Shown one piece after another: positions 1 through 9,310 of a DNA stretch of 64,000 bases. The DNA is from Asterella californica. Taxonomy: Eukaryota; Streptophyta; Marchantiopsida; Marchantiales; Aytoniaceae. How positions within the stretch are numbered: position 1 is the stretch's first letter; each line of letters begins with the position of its first letter. Made by a program: the position numbers and the translations under genes. The stretch spans positions 19,701,001 to 19,765,000 of the forward strand of contig JAYKYS010000008.1 in the NCBI GenBank assembly GCA_036924285.1, read 5' to 3'. The notes under the pieces are model-generated. The model was given only the letters and a program-made list of their open reading frames with translations. It did no database searches and was not told where the DNA came from.

Positions 1-1100
1 GCTAGGCTGTGGTAGCGTGCTTCCATTCGACACAGTCACAGACTGTGATGATCCAAGTGAAAAACACGTCTTGCCTCGCATGTAGGTCCCTTCCGGTCCC
101 TATCGATCTCGTCGTGTTGTTGCTGTAGAGTCTCGTTCCTTCACAAGAAAAAAGAAGATTACTGCATTCCATCCCCTAGTTTTTGCCTGCTCCCATACCG
201 TGCTTCACAGTGAGAGCACCTGCTCCGAACGAATCGATCGAACAACCTTGCAGCGATTGTCAAAACATCAGAGCAAATGATCGAGGGATGCTATTCCTGA
301 CGAATCCAGCGAGCAGGACCGCAGCGATAGAAAATAACATAAGCCTTAGGAGCCAGTATCACAGCCGCCACTCGAATTGAAACAAGTGGTTCAATTCCAC
401 CGAGAGCCTAACCCCTAGAGATAAGTAGTCGTTCCTCATCACTACCATCAGACGAAATAACCCCCGTCAGTTACCACAGACAGTGAGAGACAACACCTCG
501 CCGCGACTACCTAAAGGACTGGCAGCGTAAAAAAAACACGTCCTGGCTAGGCTGCAACGCAGATGTGGACTCCCGTTTCATCCTTCACACCAACAAACAA
601 ATGGCAGGAGCTGCGGCAGACATCCATTTCGTCGCCTGGTTTCTATCCGCTCTCGCACGTCTCAGCAAGAATCCAGCGAGGACCGCTGCAGCGATTGAAA
701 ACAAGCTACGGGTAACAAGCCCGCCTGACAGCTACCACTCGAATTCAAATAACTGGTTCAATTTGACGCCACACCGTCCTTGCGACTTCTGTCCCACAAA
801 ATAGACCTCGTCAGTTCCGTTCGACGGAACAGCTTAACGCCGTCCAAGAGGGAAATGCAAAATGCTCCCTTCTCTTGTCTTTCATGACGGTACTTCGAAC
901 TGTACGAAATGAAATTGACGCGGTCATGTCATTATTACGCGCCCCATTTCACACAGTTCGTTACGCCTCGATTGTCATTTACCGTCCTCCCAGCCGTGCT
1001 ACCTCTAAATAGCTCAGTTCTTCACTCTCTTTGTACTCCGCGCCCTTCCATTCCTGTCGTTTTCCTCCTTGTTGTACAAGGCAATGGGGCAGGATATTCA
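1..1100. repeat. Diverged direct duplication, no gene recognised
   Basis: Two stretches resemble each other: roughly 183-420 and 545-780. Shared landmarks are GCTAGGCTG (1 and 545), a CAGCGAT(A/T)GAAAA block (about 322 and 690) and CCACTCGAATT followed by TGGTTCAATT (about 368 and 736). The short ORFs in the two units give related peptides (NPASRTAAIEN and NPARTAAAIEN). I do not recognise a product. The remainder to 1100 shows no gene. Confidence 0.45.
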
Positions 1101-1116
1101 ATGTCTGTATATTCAT

Positions 1117-1145
1117 CTCATGTACACTTCAGAAGTGTACATGAG
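1117..1145. repeat. Perfect 14-bp inverted repeat (hairpin)
   Basis: CTCATGTACACTTC at 1117-1130 is followed by a single A and then its exact reverse complement at 1132-1145. It lies immediately upstream of a second hairpin. Adjacent hairpins such as these can mark transposon termini, but no element boundary is established here. Confidence 0.8.
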
Positions 1146-1152
1146 GTGTTAT

Positions 1153-1193
1153 TTATGAGCTAATCCTTCTGTTAGGAAGGGTTAGCTCGTAAA
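1153..1193. repeat. Imperfect hairpin, about 18-bp arms
   Basis: TTATGAGCTAATCCTTCT pairs with GGAAGGGTTAGCTCGTAA across a short loop with about three mismatches. It is the second of two hairpins within 80 bp. Smaller inverted repeats follow at about 1288-1317 (GGTCTC/GAGACC and CCACG/CGTGG). Confidence 0.65.
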
Positions 1194-1435
1194 TAATGTC
1201 TCAAACATTGACCTCATCCGTAAAATACAATTGACTTATAGTGGGTTAGTTCCAGATATAGTGATTGCGCTTATGGGTTCTTTTGGTCTCTGGAGACCAC
1301 GTGTTTCGTGGCTTAAGAATGTTTAAATTAAGATTTTTAAATATAGTAATTTAATTTTATGTACTCGAAAGTAGTTCTTATTGTTTCATGTATATTCGCA
1401 GTAGAAATTTGCTTCATCACATTTCCAATAGATTT

Positions 1436-1752
1436 GTTGTGTTTTATCACACTTTTTTAATGATGTATTGTTGATCATATCCCATTGCTACCGACAATAA
1501 ATTAATTATTTTGTCATTTCACTTAGATTATTTATTATTTTAGACTAATATATATATGCAAAGAGCACAATGTGACTAAATCTTTTATCATTCAAACTGT
1601 TAATACATGTCCGAAAAGCTGATATATGCAGTTTTGACATGGAAAAATAACTGGTTCCATAGTCAATAGTATTTCAGGGGTGTGATCAAGTAATACATCA
1701 CTAAAAAGGGTATGATCAATTGGAATAAATATATAAGAATGTGATAAGACAA
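1436..1752. repeat. MITE-like foldback element, copy 1
   Basis: The left part (TTTATCACAC... AATGATGTATTGTTGATCAT) is inverted at the right part (GATCAAGTAATACATCACT... GTGATAAGAC), giving an AT-rich foldback of about 0.3 kb. A related element with the same organisation lies at about 50985-51320. There is no coding capacity and I see no clear target-site duplication. Confidence 0.5.
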
Positions 1753-2519
1753 ATTTCTGATATTCATAGATTATTGTACCATGCTTTCATCTTATATTGT
1801 ATTTCATGGATATTTATCTCTATACACTTCTCTAATTAAACTTTAGTTATAAATGTTCAGATGAAGGTAAAATATAACATATTATTTATGTACAATACTT
1901 CAGTAATTAGTGATGATTGTTTGAATACTTTTTGCTAGTATAATCATACATTTAATTTTTAACTTTATAATTTTCATATCTACAGTTATAATTGATATAT
2001 ATATATATATTCATATACAAGCATATATACGCAATCATAAATGATAATCTGTTGGATGGGGTTTGCTTGTGATCTCAAAACTTTTGGTATGTGAAGATGC
2101 TTTATTAGATGTCTAGCTTTTCATATCTAGTTGAACTTCAACTTATGGTAAATGGTATTATCTTTCCTTTGGGTTCTTCGAGGACCATGAGCTTGTCCAT
2201 GTGAGTCCACCACAGTGGGACTCGGACTATTCATTTCTCATGCCCAGCGACAACACCATGTAATACATCTCGTTGTCTTCCGTAATACATCTCGTTGTCT
2301 TCCGTGTATGACATGTATTGGAAGGGTTCTGTGAAATTGGGTTTGATAGCCACCGACCGATGACGAGAACGGGTGGCTTCGTGATCCACATGCCAGTGGG
2401 TTCTTCCACGTCCTTTTGGTCTTTCTCGGATGACAGTTTCATAAGCTAAGTATTGAACCTCGTTCCTTCTGCTCTTGTGGAATGTTTGAAACATGTCGGA
2501 CGACCAGAAGCTTACTGGA
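1753..2519. other. AT-rich spacer; 22-bp tandem duplication
   Basis: There is a short TA microsatellite near 1996-2012. From about 2160 the composition becomes less AT-rich, and this stretch may be the 5' part of Rep copy A. A 22-bp unit (TAATACATCTCGTTGTCTTC plus CG) is duplicated exactly at 2261-2282 and 2283-2304. No gene is recognised before 2520. Confidence 0.5.
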
Positions 2520-4331
2520 GTTCCTTTGAACATAGTTGTAGAAACGGAAGCTAACGACTCGTCCGAGGACGATCTCATAGAATCAATACCTGCCACCCCC
2601 CTCGTTGTTCCGTCTCATCTGACTGTAGCCCTGCTGAGCACATAATTGTTCCATCTTCTCTCGCATTTGACACTATCTGTAGCGACGATACCAATGTACG
2701 TGACACCTTCGGTTTCTATCATTTTGAAGCAGTTTGCTTTCACGAACAGCCTTGCAGATTTGATCGGTTTTAGAGACCTCAGACTATATCACCATACCCA
2801 CTTTATTCTACAACTTGTCTCTCTTTTGCAGACATAGAACTGTATAAACTTCAAGCATATATCTACCTAGATTTTCACTTCTCTACAGTTCTACCGGAAT
2901 TTCTTATCTCATCTTTAGACTTTGTTTTGATCTGCATTTCATTCAGTACCAAAAGTTGTTATCTTCAGGCTCTCGTCGGACCGTTTCACTACATTCAGTC
3001 CGATTGTTGAGTGTTCCGAGACTGTAAGTCTTCTGTTTTTTGTTATCCCAAGTTCATACAGTCTGACCATGACCGTCATCTCCTCAAGCCCAATGTGACC
3101 GCTGTCTATCGTTTAAATTGTGTCCACTGTATTTGTCCGACGTCGACCTTACAGTTTTCCGCTTTCACTGTAAACATCAGCCGAGCCATGTTACTAGGTC
3201 GAGCTGTCAGAGCTAGACGTCCTACTGTTCCAGAACCTCTTCAGGACACGCGTAGAGTACCATCTCTTAAACTCCTCGAGATGCCTGTTACTGTCAACTG
3301 TACAGGAGGGGGTCTTGATATGTGCAACTGGGCGCTTTTGTGTCGCTTTCTACATCATGAGTGTACGAGTGGGTTATTATTTGTAGAGAGGAGAGGGAAC
3401 CCTGCTGCATCTACACATACATGGAGTTATTTCACTGCAGGCCACCAACACTATACAAGTGAAGCAACGTCTACTCTCTGTGTTGGGATGAAAAGACACC
3501 GACAAACCATTCGATGGGGAGGTCTGTGTCAAACTCTTAACTAACAAGGGTCTGCACACTTTTGTTGGCATGGTGGGATATTGCATGAAGGATAAGAGAG
3601 AGCTACGCTACCAATCGTCCATGAAAAATATCACAGAGGCCATGCTGCAAGATGGAGAAGAGATGTTCACGCTGTTTGGTGCTGCAGATATGAAAAACAG
3701 GGTGGAGCTGAATCATACGAATATCCGGCAACGAGCCTTGCAATTCAACAAGTACCGTAGTGCGCATCTGTTAGATACAACTCTCAAAACTTGTCTGAGG
3801 TCCATGATACGATCTGGTAAGTATAGCCCATCTTGCAGATGGCTTATGGCTTGTGGCATACAAAAGGCACGTTTTGATTCCTTCTGGAAAGCTATAATCT
3901 GCCTTGAGACTGTAACCATCACGGACATAGATAATGTTTTCGTCGTGCAGTCACGAGCATGTTATTTCACCGTCGAACAGCCGGATGCTGACATTCTGCA
4001 AGAAGAAGAGTATATACTTGCAACTTCTCCTGCTATTCGCAACAGAACAGTACCCAGTTCTCATGAAGTGGACGCGCTTCTAGAGTATATGTCTGTGTGC
4101 AGTGCATTGAAAGGAACCTGGGGTGCAGCACAACCTTTGAAGGTAAGTATTGGAGCAGTTGTCTCTGTAAGTTCTGCCTTCTTATGTTTCTTATTTCGCT
4201 TCAGGTTCTGTCTGCAGGCACCACTATCGAGAGGGTGTCCACTCCAATTGAGACATAGGTCCGTCATATTACCATCTTCGAGCAGTCTACACGCTGTTAA
4301 TTCCGGAGTAGTCTACGCGATGGTAGTGTAG
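2520..4331 (+). pseudogene. Rep-like HUH endonuclease relic, copy A
   Basis: This is a decayed member of the Rep/HUH family also seen at 6.2, 30 and 34 kb. In order: an acidic block (SSEDDLIES, about 2560); a YIYLDF block (about 2858) running to FCYPKFI (about 3040), with TGA at 3008-3010; a basic linker and FLHHECTSG (about 3350); the HUH motif HLH at 3408-3416, reached only after a frame change just upstream; TGA at 3489-3491 where copy B has Trp; then GLHTFVGMVGYCMKD with the presumed catalytic Tyr at 3579-3581 in a YxxK context; then KNRVELN, GKYSPSCRWLM and EYMSVCSA. A likely intron follows (AAG|GTAAGT at 4143, TCTGCAG| ending 4217). HUH Reps nick one DNA strand and bind it covalently through the Tyr. 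With two stops and a shift, this copy cannot make a full protein. Confidence 0.75.
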
Positions 4332-4505
4332 CAGCATAACTACTTTGCTTACCGTAGAGGTTTTGGAATTTGCTTTTGGCTTTTATTGTCGGCACATAGA
4401 TATATGTTGCTGAAGAAGCAGCGTTTCTAAACAGTAGTACAGAAACATAGGAGACTACAAACGTTGTGTTACTTTCTATTCGGATTGAGTTTCTACTCGA
4501 AATGA

Positions 4506-4511
4506 AATAAA
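4506..4511 (+). terminator. Candidate poly(A) signal for copy A
   Basis: AATAAA lies about 290 bases after the putative last exon of Rep copy A, in the expected orientation. Single hexamers are common by chance in AT-rich DNA, so this is only suggestive. Confidence 0.35.
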
Positions 4512-5535
4512 GTTCTGAGCTCACCGCAGCCTTTTTCCGCTACAGAGGGTTTGTTCTTCTGGCTTTGTCCTCTCCACAGGATTTGTTCTTCTGAGTTTTG
4601 AAAAAATATAACCGAGAAGCAACCCGGTTCACGTTCACTTTTAAAATAATGACAACCGAGAAGGCGCGTCTACTATTGAAATGTTGAAAAACAATGCGGA
4701 CAGAACGGAGAAAAGCAAAGGACTGGGGGAGAAAGAAAAAGGAGAGTATTAAACTGTAAAAACCCCAAGAGCAGAAAACGCGAAAGATCTGCATACTATC
4801 TTATGCTTGAAAAATCTGGAAAACTGAAAACAGAGAAAGATTGAAACGTAACTGTCCAAAGGCCCATATCCATACTATGTATCATAGTATGAATATGCAT
4901 GCAACATGCATTTCCGGCTCGAGCGAAAAAAAGACAACGGAGGGAAGAGAAGCTTTGGAACAAAATCCAAAATGCTAATTGGACCAGATAATGCACTGAA
5001 GACCAGATAGTGTAGGTGGAGAAGTCTGGATTTATTATTAATTCTAGATATAGGTCATTTATGAGATGTTAATGATAACTATATAAATATAATATATAAA
5101 ATAACTTTTAAACTAAATTTTATTGTTATTATAAATATTATATACAAAGTGCATGTCGGAACTTCCGGCTAAAACCTATAAGTCATATAGGTGCAAGTGC
5201 GCTCCAAGAGCCATAAGAGCAACTTCTTGTCCTCTCAAAAAAAAATTCAATTAAGATTCAATTTATCATTAACTCTTCTCGCCAGAAGCATTAGATGATA
5301 ATGCAAGGAAGTTTAGTTTGGTGAATAAGCGAATTAGACAAGAATTACCCAAAAGAGGACCAGCAGGAAGTGAAAGTGAAAATTCATCTCCGCTATTGGT
5401 TGCAGTCTACCATTCCATTCTCCGGAGGAGTAGATTACAGCGCAAGAATACATCCAGCTATCGTAGTTCAGAAACTGCCAAGACATATCATTTTTCTTAA
5501 TCTCATTTGGTGTTTATCACCGATATTTGAGAAAC
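4512..5535. other. AT-rich spacer with a small palindrome
   Basis: No gene seen. CATACTATG-TAT-CATAGTATG at 4871-4891 is a perfect 9-bp-arm hairpin, followed directly by GAATATGCATGC, a motif that recurs near 33802, 36707 and 37239. The stretch around 5040-5150 is almost pure A+T. Confidence 0.5.
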
Positions 5536-5550
5536 ATGGATAATAAGCAT
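5536..5550. repeat. Candidate target-site duplication (left)
   Basis: ATGGATAATAAGCAT here matches ATGGATAATAAACAT at 19424-19438 in 14 of 15 positions. The two copies bracket Rep copy B together with the gypsy element nested in its flank. This could be the target-site duplication of the unit that brought in copy B, but no terminal inverted repeats were found, so chance is not excluded. Confidence 0.35.
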
Positions 5551-6206
5551 CCCAAACGTTAAAGTGGCAGCGGACGGCGCGTCTGGGGAGTTGGGGTTAA
5601 AATCTTTAACGGCGGTTCGTTGACGGCAGGGGTTAGCGTGGAAAAAGAAAGGCGCGCTTTTGCGGGCGAGAAAACTGGCATGTTTGAAACTCCTTTTTAC
5701 GCGGCAGCTCGCGGGCACGCTTCGTGTCGACCAAATCGTCTTTCTTTCGTCGAGCGACGGTGCCGCAGCTCATGCAAGCGAGTGTGTCGTTGTGTGGAGC
5801 GTCGAGCGCTGGGACTGGCGTGCTGGCGTCGGAATTAGTCTTTGGGAATGGAGGGTGGCCGCGCATTTCTTCAACTCGGGTCTTGTTGCTTCGTTTCATT
5901 TCGTTTCATCACGGTTTGCTTGACGTCGCTGTTCTCTTCTCTTGCTTTGTTTTCTTTCTTCGATCTTTGTTTCTTCTCTTGCAGCGCGATGGTTCTTGGT
6001 TTCCTTCCCGATGACAATGCTAACTGCTCGTTTGCTCGGTTTTCCTTCACTCCGTGGAAAATCGAGCAAACGAGCTTTGTTTTCTGCGTTGTTTTGGAGG
6101 TTCGCCAGATGGCAGCACTGTGCAAGTTCGTTGGAGGTTGATTGCCCTCTTGCGACGACTTTCGATGAAGTGGATTCTTGTCTTCTTGCGCGGCGGGTCA
6201 TTTTTA
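5551..6206 (+). other. 5' region of Rep copy B
   Basis: Composition rises in G+C at about 5555 relative to the AT-rich spacer, consistent with the start of an inserted unit. A good 3' splice site (pyrimidine-rich run ending TTCTCTTGCAG at about 5984) precedes an ATG, suggesting a spliced leader or an upstream coding exon. Several overlapping ORFs on both strands are shadows. Copy C has similar but diverged sequence in the same relative place. Confidence 0.45.
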
Positions 6207-8021
6207 TGTCCGCCTTCGAGATGGCTCGGCGCTTCTTTTGCATTGTTGCATTCTTGCATTCGTCGATGGCTACTGACACAGAAACTGACAGCAAGGATTG
6301 TACCGATGATGAAATAGTCCTGTCTCTGCGCGCATCGTCTCGTGAGTGCAGCCCCTCACTTGTGGGAAGTAGTCGTGAGTGCAGCCCCTCACTTGTACCG
6401 TCCACTCCACCGTCGTCACTGCCTTCGTCGTTATTGGAGTCTCTTGAAGTGGTTTGTAACCATGGGATAGAAGGTTATAAGTGTGAGGTCGATAGATTTG
6501 CTATTCCGACGATTTGTCCTCCTTATCCGTTGCTCTCTTCGCGTTATATGTCTTTCTCGGAGTCGGAGCTGTATCTCACAAGGAGTTACGTTTATGTGGA
6601 TTTTCGTTTCTGCTTGAAGCCGCCTGAGTTTCTCTTAGCGGGTTCGGATTACGTCAAAATCTCGTTTTCATTCTCTGGAGCAATCGAGTGTTTTCGTTGT
6701 ATAATCGGTCCTTTCTTGTATGTCGACTGTGAAGATTTGTGGCTTGTTTTGAAGGATAGTCGCTCCATGATCTTTTGTTACCCGAAGTACATCCTGCAGG
6801 GGGACAGTTTAAAGCCTGTCGTGTATTCAGTCTACAGGTGAAACACGGAGTTGTGCGTCTGTTGGACGATCAATACGCGAATTTACCGTATAGGTTGTAA
6901 GCACAAAGCGTTTCCTTCCGATGCAGATGCGGCAAGCTGCTCGTGCGAAGCGAGCAGCAGCCACTCCGACTGTTCCTCGTTCGGGGCAGACTGTGGCAAG
7001 AATCCTTGAAGTGTCGTTGACTGTGGCGCAGACTGGCGAGGACCTTGATCTTGCTTGTTGGGATGCACTGTGCGGTTTTCTGCACCGCGAGTGTGAAGCA
7101 GGTTTGATATCCGTAGAGAGAGGTGGTGCTCTTTTGCATATTCACATCCAAGGTGTGCTGTGTCTGCGGGCGTCCAGTCCTATCAATGTTAAAAGCAGGA
7201 TTGTCGGTGTTCTTGGTTGGAAAGGAAGTTGCAGGCCACTGGGTGGTGAGGTGTGCGTTAAGAGACTGAATAACCGTGGCCTCCATACCTTTGTAGGTAT
7301 GGTCAGTTACTGCATGAAGGACAAGGCTGAGGTGCATCATCGCTTTTCGATGAAAAACATCACTGACTCGATGTTTGCAGATGGGGACGAGCTATTCACT
7401 CTTTTGGGTGCAGCTGATACGAAGAATCGAGTGGAGCTGAACTGTAATAATGTTTTGCAGAGGGCTCTTCAGTACAATAAGTATAAGTGCCGACATCCAC
7501 TTGGGAGTACATTGCGTAGTTCGTTGCGGTCGATGGTCCGGTCTGGAAAGTACTCACCCTCGTGCAGGTGGCTTATGGGAAATGGTATCCAGCGTGCGAG
7601 GAGTGATGCCTTGTGGAAGTCCATCGTCCATCCGTAAGCAATAACGATGGGTGACATTGACAGTATATTTTTCGCCAACCAGCAGGGTCGCAGGAGGTAT
7701 TTTGATGGTCTCAGTGTTGAAGAGGAGGAACGACTGCAGAGTTTGCCTTCTCCAAGAATGGACACGAACGGCCCATTCTTTGACTCGGTGGACGCCTTTC
7801 CGGAGTATATGTCAGTGTGCAGTGCATACTTGCGAGATATGACATCGAGACGAGCGCAAGATAAGTGTTGTCTGTTTTGTTTTGTGTTGTTCTTGTTTTC
7901 CGTTGCTGTTCGTCTGGCTGTGTTGTTCCTGATTAGTTTTTCACTTGTTGCTGCAGGTACCGAGGAAACATCAACCGAGCAGGGAGCAGGCGAGAGCGTA
8001 GCAGTACATGAAGAAGTGTAA
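6207..8021 (+). pseudogene. Rep-like HUH endonuclease, copy B (best preserved)
   Basis: The start MSA at 6207 matches the MSA start of copies C and D. Blocks in order: acidic TDDEIVLS (about 6302); YVYVDF to FCYPKYI (6588-6790); a Cys/His cluster LCVC...CKH (about 6850-6905); a basic linker; HUH motif HIH at 7137-7145 followed by QG; GLHTFVGMVSYCMKD with Tyr at 7308-7310 (YxxK); KNRVELN; SGKYSPSCRWLM (about 7540); EYMSVCSA (about 7806). A last exon (GTEETSTEQ...) follows TTGCTGCAG at 7955. By analogy with Y1 HUH enzymes it would nick, and link covalently to, single-stranded ends of its own element. No helicase domain is present. Defects: TGA at 6839-6841, a frame change between about 6843 and 6927, TAA at 7635-7637, and an intron donor reading ATAAGT instead of GTAAGT. 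It is probably a recently dead gene. Confidence 0.8.
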
Positions 8022-8170
8022 TAGTGTACAGTTTAGCACGCAGCATTGTAAAGTATCAACTGTGATAGTGCACAGTTGAACGTAGCAGTGTAAAGTATGG
8101 ACTGTGATAGTGTACAGTTTAGCACGTACCACTGTAAACTATCAACTGTGATAGTGCACTGTTGTGCCGA
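8021..8170 (+). repeat. 42-44 bp tandem repeats, 3' UTR of copy B
   Basis: Units begin at 8021, 8065, 8107 and 8151 (last partial) with ATAGTG(T/C)ACAGTT or close variants. Each carries a ...CACTGTAAA(G/C)TAT(C/G)(A/G)ACTGTG tail. The array starts exactly at the stop codon of copy B. Short direct repeats of this kind resemble the iterons bound by Rep proteins, but that role is only inference. Confidence 0.8.
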
Positions 8171-8270
8171 ATATGTAGGATGGCTGTAGATAGGACGTAC
8201 AGGAAACCGTGCTCAACTTGTACGCAGCACTGTAATGTGCGCAGTATGTTTGTATCGATTTCAACTTAAT

Positions 8271-8276
8271 AATAAA
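8271..8276 (+). terminator. Candidate poly(A) signal of copy B
   Basis: AATAAA sits 250 bases after the copy B stop codon, downstream of the tandem repeats, in a sequence context (AATAATAAAGTTTCG) that looks like a transcript end. Confidence 0.45.
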
Positions 8277-8776
8277 GTTTCGAGCGGTCCACCGTGGCCT
8301 TTTCACTGTAAACGCTGGGTGTCGTGGGTTGTAGCTGAAGCTTTGGGTCCCGTAAAAGAGAAGAGGGCAGTGGAATAAAAGTAAAGTGGAAGGCGAGAAA
8401 TGAAGGGCCGAAAAAACCGTGCGGCGACGGAAGCCTTTATTGTAGGGAAAAAACAGGGCGGTAAAATGGAGGGCACAGACCTTACGATATGTAGAGGGAC
8501 GAAAAGAATGAAAAAGGGTGGAGGCTCGGTAACTGTAGGTGGAAGGAAAATAAAAGCCGCGGTGTCGTGTTGTGGTTCGGCTCCTGTGTGAAATTCCTGT
8601 GTAACCTATGTTGTGTTTCTTTTCCGTGTTTCGTGAACCGTATCGCGTAACTCGCCGAACGGTGTGATGAGTGTCACGTTTGTGATTATCTGTTTAAGTG
8701 ATCGCACGGTAGAGGAACGTGCCAAGTCATCGATCTGTGCGCGTTCACTTTAGTGGTCCTTGTCGTCACATTTGTG

Positions 8777-8783
8777 TATAAAA
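8777..8783 (+). promoter_or_regulatory. TATA box in 5' LTR
   Basis: TATAAAA lies in the first tenth of the LTR, about 100 bases upstream of the first small LTR ORF. A transcript starting about 30 bases downstream would include those ORFs in its R/U5 region. The same site occurs in the other LTR at 17182-17188. Confidence 0.6.
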
Positions 8784-8884
8784 TGGTGGGTCGAAGGTTC
8801 ATACGGCATTCTCTCTCAACGGGTGATTCGTAAGGGTTCTCGGTGATCTGCATGGAGGAGTGAAGAACTGCAGGAGTGGTGGTT

Positions 8885-9100
8885 ATGGACGGAGGTGTGT
8901 TACCGGCTCCGGATCTTCCTTTCCCGAATCCGTTTCACATCAAGCTTCATTGCATCCACCGCGATCACTTTCGACAGTGGTTAGTTGCGTACTTTGGTGA
9001 TGAGTTCATGGGGAGGGTGATGGAGTTACAGCTTCCGGTGATCCTTCCAATCGTAACATACGGAGAGACTTGGGATATGACGGTGTACATTTTGTTGTGA
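8885..9100 (+). CDS. Small LTR-encoded ORF a (71 aa)
   Basis: The ATG at 8885 is the first in-frame ATG after the TATA box. The predicted product has the pattern PNPFHIKLHC, WLVAYFGDE, GRVM and PVILPIV. It is similar to the next ORF in the same frame: PF(H/N)(I/L), W(L/I)V..FG(D/Q)E, RV(M/I) and (V/I)(L/I)P(I/F)(I/V) recur with near-equal spacing, so the two look like a tandem domain duplication separated only by TGA at 9098-9100. I know of no such domain in LTRs. An exact second copy exists in the other LTR (17290-17505). It may be a real leader protein, the remnant of captured sequence, or fortuitous. Confidence 0.4.
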   Translation: MDGGVLPAPDLPFPNPFHIKLHCIHRDHFRQWLVAYFGDEFMGRVMELQLPVILPIVTYGETWDMTVYILL

Positions 9101-9106
9101 GGAACA

Positions 9107-9310
9107 ATGGATCTCAACTATCCATCGAACGTTCCTTTCAATCTTTGGGTCGATGTCCGGTGCCATTGCAGACCGAAGATCAATCATGGGGCTTGGATCG
9201 TGAGAAACTTCGGGCAAGAATATTACAATCGAGTGATAGCTTCACCGTTTCCTTTTGTCATACCTTTTATTGTAGAACGTTTCCAAGTTGTAATATTGAC
9301 GTTGTATTAG
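9107..9310 (+). CDS. Small LTR-encoded ORF b (67 aa), similar to ORF a
   Basis: The ATG at 9107 is six bases after the stop of ORF a and in the same frame, so readthrough of one TGA would fuse the two (about 141 residues). Conserved positions relative to ORF a include PFNL, a Cys-rich turn (RCHC), WIVRNFGQE, NRVI and FVIPFIV. There are no recognised catalytic motifs, no signal peptide and no clear membrane span. The duplicate in the 3' LTR is at 17512-17715. Function unknown. Confidence 0.4.
   Translation: MDLNYPSNVPFNLWVDVRCHCRPKINHGAWIVRNFGQEYYNRVIASPFPFVIPFIVERFQVVILTLY

Noticed and set aside
2520..4331. Rep family as a Helitron
   Set aside because: No helicase motifs follow in any copy, and the tyrosine motif is single (YxxK) rather than the paired tyrosines of Helitrons.
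5724..6259. Stacked ORFs on both strands of the copy B 5' region
   Set aside because: They are mutually overlapping and low in information; none aligns to another copy's protein upstream of the MSA start.
6839..6841. TGA in Rep copy B as selenocysteine or programmed readthrough
   Set aside because: Other disruptions (TAA, frame change, donor mutation) in the same copy make ordinary decay more likely, and the other copies have a leucine codon at this position.
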